DNA of 9,989 nucleotides from Akkermansia sp. (GTDB taxonomy: Bacteria > Verrucomicrobiota > Verrucomicrobiia > Verrucomicrobiales > Akkermansiaceae): contig JAIFNK010000088.1 in the NCBI GenBank assembly GCA_020047775.1, forward strand, positions 1 to 9,989, given 5' to 3'. The number at the start of each line of letters is the position of its first letter. The first letter of the stretch is position 1. Made by a program: the position numbers and the translations under genes. Of this stretch, positions 5,126-9,989 are shown piece by piece. The notes under the pieces are model-generated. The model did not search any database. It worked only from the letters and a program-made list of their open reading frames with translations, and was not told where the DNA came from.

Positions 5126-7849
5126 ATGGAAAAAAAAGCCCCTCGGGTCCGTCGCCCCAAGATATCCGTTCCATTGGTTCAGGAGGATGCCGCCGTCCCG
5201 CAGGCCGGGGCTTCGTTTCCGATCGTCGGCCTCGGTGCCTCGGCGGGTGGCTTTGAAGCGCTCGAGCAGTTCATGAAACATGTGCCGCCGGAATGCGGCA
5301 TGGCCTTTGTCGTGGTGCAGCATCTGGATCCCACCCGGAAAGGACTCATGGCGGAATTGCTCCAGCGGTGTACCCGCATGAAGGTGGTGCAGGTCAAGGA
5401 TCGCACGCGGGTGCGTCCGGACTGCGTCTATGTGATCCCGCCGAACAAGGACATGTCCATTCTCCACGGGGTGCTGCATTTGTTCGAACCCGCGGCGAAA
5501 CGCGGGCTGCGCCTGCCGGTCGATTTTTTCCTCCGCTCGCTGGCTCTGGACCAGTTGCAACAGGGCATCGGAGTCGTTCTATCAGGAATGGGTTCCGATG
5601 GCACCTTGGGGGCGCGGGCCATCCGGGAGAATGGCGGTGTGGTGTTGGCCCAAGAGCCGGCGTCCGCGAAATTCGACAGCATGCCGCGCAGCGTGATTGA
5701 TGCCGGACTTGCCGTCATCGTGGCTCCGGTTGAGGACTTGCCAGGGAAAATCCTGGCCTACCTGTCGCGTTCGCCGCTCGCCGCGAAGACCGACGAGATG
5801 GTCGAGGCGAAGATGCTCGGTGCGCTGGAGAAGATCCTCATCCTGTTGCGGACCCGGACGGGGCACGACTTTTCCTTCTACAAGAAAAGCACGTTGTATC
5901 GTCGGATAGAGCGGCGCATGGGTATTCACCAGATCGACAGGATTGCGACTTATGTGAGGTTCCTGAACGAGAATCCCGAGGAACTCGATTTCCTGTTCAA
6001 GGAATTCCTGATCGGCGTGACGGCTTTCTTTCGCGATCCGCTCGCGTGGCAGTGTTTGCGGGAGGAGACGCTCCCGGCGTTGCTCGCCAGTCGTCCGGCG
6101 GGTTTGTTGCGGGCGTGGGTCGCCGGTTGTTCGACCGGGGAAGAGGCCTATTCCATCGCCATCGTGTTCAGGGAGGCGATGGAGAAACTCAAGCCCAGGA
6201 AGAACTTCAAGCTCCAGATTTTCGCTACCGACCTGGATCGGGACGCGATCGACAAGGCGCGGCAGGGATTCTTCCACGAAAGCATCTCCGCCGATGTTTC
6301 GCCGGAACAATTGCGGCGGTACTTCACCAAGGAAGAGCGTGGCTACCGGGTGCGCGCCGAGATCCGGGAAATGGTGATCTTTTCCCCGCACAGCCTCATC
6401 AAGGATCCTCCATTCACGAAGTTGGACTTTGTGAGCTGCCGGAACCTGCTGATCTATCTGGCACCGGAAATGCAGAAGAAACTTTTTCCGTTGTTCCATT
6501 ACAGTCTGAATCCGGGCGGCATCCTGTTGTTGGGGAATGCGGAGACCATCGGCCATTTCACCGACCTGTTTTCCACCGTCAGCGGCAAGTCGCGGATCTT
6601 CCGGCGGATGGAGTCCTCGGTGCGGACCGATCCGGTCGAGTTTCCTTCCTCATTCGCGCCAGCCTCGTTTGGAAGCTCCGCCTCACTTGCGGAGACAAAA
6701 CCCTATCTGAACCTCCAGTCGCAGGCGGAGCAGTTGGTATTGCGGCGTTACGCCCCGCCGACAGTCCTGGTGGATGAACAGGGGGACATCCTTCACATCA
6801 GCGGCCGGACGGGAAGGTATCTGGAGCCGGCCATCGGGAAGGCGAACCTCAATATTTTCGCCATGGCCCGCGAAGGACTGCGTTACGAGCTAACAGAAGC
6901 GTTTCAGAAAGCCCTGCGTCAGTCGGGGCCGGTGGTCATGCACGGTGTGAAGATTGAAACGGACGGAGCGTGGCAGTTTGCTGACATCACTGTCGAGAAG
7001 GTGGAGGAAACCGAGCCGCTGGCGGGATCGCTCATTGTGGTTTTCTCGGAGATTCCCGCGCCTGTTGAGACGATACCGGTCGGGCGGGTCGGGACGGCGG
7101 GCGCACGTTACCACCGGTTGTCAGAAGTCGAGCGTGAGCTGCATCAGGCGCGGGTGGAACTGCAGAACACACGGCAGGCAATGCAGAATTCCCAGGAGGA
7201 GCTCAAGTCCACCAACGAGGAGATGCAGTCCACCAACGAGGAAATGCAGTCCACTAATGAAGAACTCACCACTTCCAAGGAGGAGATGCAGTCCTTGAAT
7301 GAAGAGCTGCAGACGGTGAACTCCGAGTTGCAGGGGAAAGTGGACGAGCTTTCCCGATCGAATACGGACATGAAGAACCTGCTTAACAGCACGGACATCG
7401 CCACGCTGTTTCTCGACAATGAGCTGAAGATACGCCGCTTCACCACGCGGGCGACCAAGCTCATCAAGCTGATCCCCGGTGATGTGGGCCGGCCCATCAC
7501 CGATCTGGCGTCCGAGCTGCTCTATCCGGAGCTGCCGGACGACGCCCGCGAGGTCCTGCGCCGGCTGGGATTCATGGAAAAGGCCATCAGCGCACGGGAC
7601 GGAAGTTGGTTCACGGTGCGGATCATGCCCTATCGGACGTTGGACGACCGCATTGATGGCGTGGTGATCACCTTCCTGGACATCAGCGTGGCGAAGGCGT
7701 TGGAAGGAAAACTACAGGACATCCAGGTCAGCCTAAAATCCCGGCTCGCCGGCCAGTCCGCGAAGCTGGACAAGGCCAGGGTGGACCTGAAGGCGGAACG
7801 CAAACGGACCCGCAAGGGCGACGACAAATCACCTGATACCCATGACTGA
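5126..7849 (+). CDS. CheB-CheR-coiled coil-PAS signalling protein
   Basis: From the ATG at 5126 this is 907 residues. A CheB methylesterase domain (about 30-215) has Ser39 (GLGASAGG), His66 (VVQHLDP) and Asp158 (SGMGSDGTLG). A CheR N-terminal helical part (about 230-290) includes TLYRRIERRMG. The CheR methyltransferase domain (about 295-500) has TAFFRDP, the S-adenosylmethionine-binding AGCSTGEEAYS (333-343) and NLLIYL (440-445). Next come a PAS-like region (about 530-645), a long coiled coil with heptads such as STNEEMQ (about 662-750), a PAS domain (about 750-860) and a charged helical tail. There is no kinase domain, so output must go through partner proteins; the PAS-kinase genes directly downstream (8-nt overlap) are the obvious candidates. 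All catalytic residues look intact. AGGA (5113-5116) lies 9 nt before the ATG. An upstream GTG at 5021 (GGGAG 4 nt before) and an ATG at 5066 are alternatives, but that stretch has poorer codon usage. Confidence 0.9.
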   Translation: MEKKAPRVRRPKISVPLVQEDAAVPQAGASFPIVGLGASAGGFEALEQFMKHVPPECGMAFVVVQHLDPTRKGLMAELLQRCTRMKVVQVKDRTRVRPDCVYVIPPNKDMSILHGVLHLFEPAAKRGLRLPVDFFLRSLALDQLQQGIGVVLSGMGSDGTLGARAIRENGGVVLAQEPASAKFDSMPRSVIDAGLAVIVAPVEDLPGKILAYLSRSPLAAKTDEMVEAKMLGALEKILILLRTRTGHDFSFYKKSTLYRRIERRMGIHQIDRIATYVRFLNENPEELDFLFKEFLIGVTAFFRDPLAWQCLREETLPALLASRPAGLLRAWVAGCSTGEEAYSIAIVFREAMEKLKPRKNFKLQIFATDLDRDAIDKARQGFFHESISADVSPEQLRRYFTKEERGYRVRAEIREMVIFSPHSLIKDPPFTKLDFVSCRNLLIYLAPEMQKKLFPLFHYSLNPGGILLLGNAETIGHFTDLFSTVSGKSRIFRRMESSVRTDPVEFPSSFAPASFGSSASLAETKPYLNLQSQAEQLVLRRYAPPTVLVDEQGDILHISGRTGRYLEPAIGKANLNIFAMAREGLRYELTEAFQKALRQSGPVVMHGVKIETDGAWQFADITVEKVEETEPLAGSLIVVFSEIPAPVETIPVGRVGTAGARYHRLSEVERELHQARVELQNTRQAMQNSQEELKSTNEEMQSTNEEMQSTNEELTTSKEEMQSLNEELQTVNSELQGKVDELSRSNTDMKNLLNSTDIATLFLDNELKIRRFTTRATKLIKLIPGDVGRPITDLASELLYPELPDDAREVLRRLGFMEKAISARDGSWFTVRIMPYRTLDDRIDGVVITFLDISVAKALEGKLQDIQVSLKSRLAGQSAKLDKARVDLKAERKRTRKGDDKSPDTHD
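7186..7332 (+). repeat. Tandem 21-nt coding repeat (coiled-coil heptads)
   Basis: About seven 21-nt units lie in phase inside the CheB-CheR-PAS gene, each encoding a heptad like S-T-N-E-E-M-Q or S-L-N-E-E-L-Q. The units at 7207-7227 and 7228-7248 differ at one base; outer units are more diverged. This run of Ser/Thr-Asn-Glu-Glu-Leu/Met-Gln heptads is characteristic of the CheB/CheR/PAS family linker and is a potential slippage site in units of seven codons. Confidence 0.85.
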
Positions 7850-8321
7850 CAAAATCAAAGCGGCTTTGCGCCGCCGTGCCGAGTGGAATTCCGTAAAACA
7901 GGATCCGACCACGCCGGTGCCCCATACCGAGGCCGATGCGCGCCGACTGGTTCACGAGCTGGAGGTCCACCAGATCGAGTTGGAGATGCAGAATGTCGAA
8001 CTCCGCCAGGCCCGAGATGAAGTGGAGGCGGTTCTGGATAAATACACCGATCTTTATGAATTCGCCCCGGTCGGTTATTTCACGCTCGCCGCGGACGAAT
8101 CTATCCGACTGGTGAATCTCGCCGGCTCCGTCCTGGTCGGCATCGAGCGTTTGAAATTGATCGGCCGTCCCTTCGGGATGCATGTATCCCGGGAGGATCG
8201 CGGCCGGTTCAAGGACTTTCTCAAACAGGTCTTTGCGAACGACGAGAAACGATCCGCCGATTTCGAACTATCGGGCGGAAACCTGCTTCCGAGGGTCGTC
8301 AACATCGAGGCCCGGCGCTAG
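7842..8321 (+). CDS. PAS-domain protein, 5' part of a split kinase gene
   Basis: This 159-residue product contains an N-terminal helical module, RRLVHELEVHQIELEMQN (about 34-51), then a PAS domain (about 62-157) with YEFAPVGYFTL and an R-x-L-x-G motif. This arrangement is the usual start of many PAS-PAS-histidine kinase proteins. The ATG overlaps the end of the CheB-CheR gene by 8 nt, pointing to translational coupling; no separate Shine-Dalgarno is needed or seen. The frame ends at a TAG (8319-8321) just before the last strand of the PAS domain. The codons after the stop continue in the same frame into VMVDITERKRAEE, the normal end of a PAS domain. The protein as it stands is therefore an N-terminal fragment of a longer kinase, unless the two halves work together as separate chains. 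Confidence 0.75.
   Translation: MTDKIKAALRRRAEWNSVKQDPTTPVPHTEADARRLVHELEVHQIELEMQNVELRQARDEVEAVLDKYTDLYEFAPVGYFTLAADESIRLVNLAGSVLVGIERLKLIGRPFGMHVSREDRGRFKDFLKQVFANDEKRSADFELSGGNLLPRVVNIEARR
8319..8321 (+). other. In-frame TAG splitting the PAS-PAS-kinase gene
   Basis: The frame starting at 7842 and the frame of the downstream kinase (through 9638) are identical. Without this amber codon they would form a single protein of about 598 residues. The eight codons between the TAG and the GTG at 8346 are all sense, and residues on both sides fit one PAS domain. A single substitution (for example CAG, AAG, TAC or TAT to TAG) would account for it. TAG also ends the kinase gene at 9636-9638, so general recoding is unlikely. 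Confidence 0.8.
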
Positions 8322-8345
8322 CACCATCGTTCGGAGTGCAATGCC

Positions 8346-9638
8346 GTGATGGTGGATATCACGGAGCGCAAACGCGCGGAGGAAATATGCCATCGCAGCG
8401 AGACGCTGTTTGCCGCAGTCGTCAGCCAGGCCCCGGTCGGTGTTTATGTCGTGGACGCGGGATTCCGCCTGCAACAGGCCAATCCCATCGCGATGCGGAT
8501 TTTCGAGAATGTGCACCCACTCATCGGCCGGGGTTTTTCCGAGGTAAGCCGGACGGTCTGGCCCCGGCGGATCGCGGATCAGATCGTCGCTCAATTCAAG
8601 CGCACGCTGGAGTCGGGCGAGTCGTTTCAGTCGCCTCCCTTTAACGAGCTGCGTCGGGATACCGGCATGAAGGAGGCCTATGAATGGCAGATTCAACGGG
8701 TCACCCTGCCTGCGGGTGAGTATGGGGTGGTCTGCTTTTTCAATAACATCACCCACCGGGTGAGGGCGGAGGCCGCGCAGCGCCGGGCGGACGTGCTCGC
8801 CGGCTCGAACCTGAAACTCAAACAAGAGATCGTCCGGCGGAAGTTGGCGCAGGAAGACCTGCGGGTGAGCCGGATGGAGCAAAGCAAGCTTCTGAAACAA
8901 TCACGTCTTCAGCAGAAACAGATGAGGGAGCTTTCTCATCAGGTTCTGAACGCCCAGGAAGGGGAGCGGAAGCGCGTTAGCCGCGAGTTGCATGACGTCA
9001 TTGCCCAGACCCTGGTGGGCATCAACGTGCATCTGGCGGCACTCGGCCAGGCCGCGGCGTCCGACCCGGCGGGCCTGCAGACGCAGATTTCCCGCACGCA
9101 TCTGCTAGTAGAGAACGCGGTGGACATGGTTCACGGCTTCGCCCGCGAACTGCGTCCGACGGTGCTTGACGATCTGGGGCTGCTCCCCGCGCTCCAGGCA
9201 TTCATGAAAGGATTCATCGCCGAGACAGGCATCCGGGTAAGCCTCAAGGCCTCCGCGAAGGTGGACCAATTGACCGGCGCGGCGCGGACGGCGCTCTATC
9301 GAATCGTTCAGGAGGCTCTAACGAACGTTTCCCGCCATGCGAAAGCTAGCCGGGCGGATGTGAAGATCGAGTGTCTTGACGGTCTCATTTCCATGGAGAT
9401 CCGGGACAACGGGCAAGGCTTCAATCCCAAGGGAAAAAAGCACAGCCGCCTGGGTCTCATCGGCATGAGGGAGCGTGTGGAGATGATTGGCGGCAAGTTC
9501 CGCGTGGAATCGGCGGCTGGTGAATCCACCACGGTCCACGTGGAGATTCCGATGGGGAAAAATGTGAGGTTGCGCCGCGTGTCGCGGGGCGTGGGCGGCC
9601 AGGTGGTGTTGAATGATGCTGGAGACAGCCGAAAGTAG
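8346..9638 (+). CDS. PAS-histidine kinase (HisKA_3/HATPase), 3' part of split gene
   Basis: Counted from the GTG at 8346 this is 430 residues. The first 14 residues (MMVDITERKRAEE) are the tail of the preceding PAS domain, a further PAS domain follows (about 16-140), and a coiled coil spans about 140-205. The HisKA_3 dimerisation and phosphoacceptor domain has His216 in SRELHDVIAQ. The HATPase domain has N-box EALTNVSRH (Asn327), G1 box RDNGQGF (Asp354) and G2 region RLGLIGMRERV. This is the NarX/DegS/LiaS type, normally paired with a LuxR/NarL-type response regulator; none is in the window. No membrane segment is present, so it is a cytosolic sensor, perhaps acting with the CheB-CheR-PAS protein upstream. 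GGAG (8333-8336) lies 9 nt before the GTG, so reinitiation after the TAG is possible. The last 25 or so residues extend past the usual HATPase end, and the stop abuts a repeat at 9638. Confidence 0.8.
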   Translation: MMVDITERKRAEEICHRSETLFAAVVSQAPVGVYVVDAGFRLQQANPIAMRIFENVHPLIGRGFSEVSRTVWPRRIADQIVAQFKRTLESGESFQSPPFNELRRDTGMKEAYEWQIQRVTLPAGEYGVVCFFNNITHRVRAEAAQRRADVLAGSNLKLKQEIVRRKLAQEDLRVSRMEQSKLLKQSRLQQKQMRELSHQVLNAQEGERKRVSRELHDVIAQTLVGINVHLAALGQAAASDPAGLQTQISRTHLLVENAVDMVHGFARELRPTVLDDLGLLPALQAFMKGFIAETGIRVSLKASAKVDQLTGAARTALYRIVQEALTNVSRHAKASRADVKIECLDGLISMEIRDNGQGFNPKGKKHSRLGLIGMRERVEMIGGKFRVESAAGESTTVHVEIPMGKNVRLRRVSRGVGGQVVLNDAGDSRK

Positions 9639-9657
9639 GGTTTCACCCCATGGCGCC
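9638..9657 (-). repeat. Solo copy of the GGCGCCATGGGGTGAAA repeat arm
   Basis: Read on the minus strand, this is identical to 911-927 over 17 nt, with one mismatch when extended to 20 nt. It starts at the last base of the kinase stop codon and fills part of the 47-nt gap before the CsbD gene. There is no second arm nearby, so it is a half-element compared with 911-1005. Confidence 0.6.
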
Positions 9658-9685
9658 GGGTGGGTACGAAGGCTATGGTAAGTCC

Positions 9686-9898
9686 ATGGACAAACTACAA
9701 GTCAAAGGCGAGTGGAACATCATCAAGGGCAATCTCAAACCGAAGTGGGCCACTCTCACCGACGATGACCTTCAGTTCGTCGAGGGAAAGCAGGACGAGC
9801 TTCATGGCCGGATCCAGAAGCGCACCGGTGAGACCCTCGAATCCGTTGAGAAGGCCATCGGAGAATTCCGGTCCGCTTTGGGGTCCAAGGCCAAGTGA
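9686..9898 (+). CDS. CsbD family stress-response protein
   Basis: From the ATG at 9686 this is a 70-residue, highly charged, helical, cytosolic protein. The family pattern is clear: MDKLQVKGEWNIIKGNLKPK at the N terminus (usual form MNwDqieGnWkqlKGkvKek W), then WATLTDDDLQFVEGKQDELHG and KRTGETLESVEKAI. CsbD was named as a sigma-B-dependent general stress gene in Bacillus subtilis; its biochemical function is unknown. An ATG at 9650 in frame would add 12 residues of repeat-derived sequence and is rejected because the family begins with the M-(D/N) segment. GAAGG lies 13 nt upstream, which is somewhat far. It follows the kinase gene after 47 nt and precedes the lmo0937-type gene by 37 nt, a pairing consistent with a stress cluster. 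Confidence 0.9.
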   Translation: MDKLQVKGEWNIIKGNLKPKWATLTDDDLQFVEGKQDELHGRIQKRTGETLESVEKAIGEFRSALGSKAK

Positions 9899-9935
9899 AC
9901 AAAATCCAAATCCAGCCCTAGAAAGAACCAACACC

Positions 9936-9989
9936 ATGTTAATGACCATCGCCATTATCCTCATCGTCCTGTGGGCGCTGGGACTCGTC
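9936..9989 (+). CDS. lmo0937-type small membrane protein (partial)
   Basis: Only the first 18 codons are in the window (MLMTIAIILIVLWALGLV), running off the right edge. The pattern of Met-Leu, a hydrophobic helix and LWxLGLV matches the start of the lmo0937 / DUF5670 family, two-helix membrane peptides of about 50 residues and unknown function. These often sit next to CsbD and DUF3309 genes. No Shine-Dalgarno is clear. The family call rests on a short stretch. Confidence 0.7.
   Translation, partial: MLMTIAIILIVLWALGLV

Noticed and set aside
5582..6556. Long minus-strand open frame (324 codons) opposite the CheB-CheR gene
   Set aside because: It is a shadow of a well-supported gene with intact catalytic motifs. 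Its translation shows no recognisable domain and is rich in Arg, Pro and Gln, as expected of antisense frames in GC-rich genes.
7186..7332. The 21-nt repeats as a CRISPR or intergenic tandem array
   Set aside because: The units are in frame with the gene, have no spacers, and encode the well-known heptad linker of CheB/CheR/PAS proteins.
9650..9685. Upstream start at 9650 for the CsbD gene
   Set aside because: The added 12 residues (MAPGGYEGYGKS) come from the repeat arm and are absent from the family pattern, which begins at MDKLQVKG.

Overview
The window is GC-rich, densely coding bacterial DNA. The gene content points to a Gram-negative, environmental organism. It encodes a secreted fasciclin-domain protein, an Ala/Lys-rich lipoprotein, a periplasmic NlpC/P60 hydrolase, a CheB/CheR/PAS signalling protein, and the small stress-type families DUF3309, CsbD and lmo0937. 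Most starts lack a convincing Shine-Dalgarno sequence. A Verrucomicrobiota (Luteolibacter-like) source fits this mix, but that is an inference from gene content; no rRNA or marker gene is present.

Left part (1-4012). Positions 1-223 hold no gene I can support. A fasciclin gene runs on the minus strand (275-835) and ends in a clear intrinsic terminator (224-253). Its divergent intergenic region (836-1074) carries an element built from inverted copies of a motif that recurs once more at 9638-9657. On the plus strand follow a 100-residue lipoprotein (1075-1377), a spacer that can fold into a three-way junction (1387-1464), and an AI-2E-family permease with a cytosolic cobalamin-binding-like tail (1485-3317). 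The permease converges, 5 nt apart, on a minus-strand NlpC/P60 hydrolase (3323-3979).

Right part (3980-9989). A 230-nt divergent region contains nested complementary segments that look like a folded leader. It is followed by a compact plus-strand run: DUF3309 membrane peptide (4210-4368), receiver-less CheB domain protein (4372-4980), CheB-CheR-coiled coil-PAS protein (5126-7849), PAS protein (7842-8321), PAS-histidine kinase (8346-9638), CsbD-like protein (9686-9898) and the start of an lmo0937-type membrane peptide (9936 to the edge). The spacings are 3 nt between the first two genes, 145 nt before the CheB-CheR gene, an 8-nt overlap after it, and short gaps beyond.

The PAS protein and the kinase lie in one reading frame, split by a single TAG at 8319-8321. 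They look like one PAS-PAS-HisKA_3-HATPase protein broken by a nonsense codon, or separated into two subunits. No chemoreceptor, CheA, CheW or response regulator is in the window. The methylesterase, methyltransferase and kinase modules therefore probably serve a stress or envelope signalling role beside small stress proteins rather than flagellar chemotaxis. I see no rRNA, tRNA, CRISPR array, transposase or phage gene.
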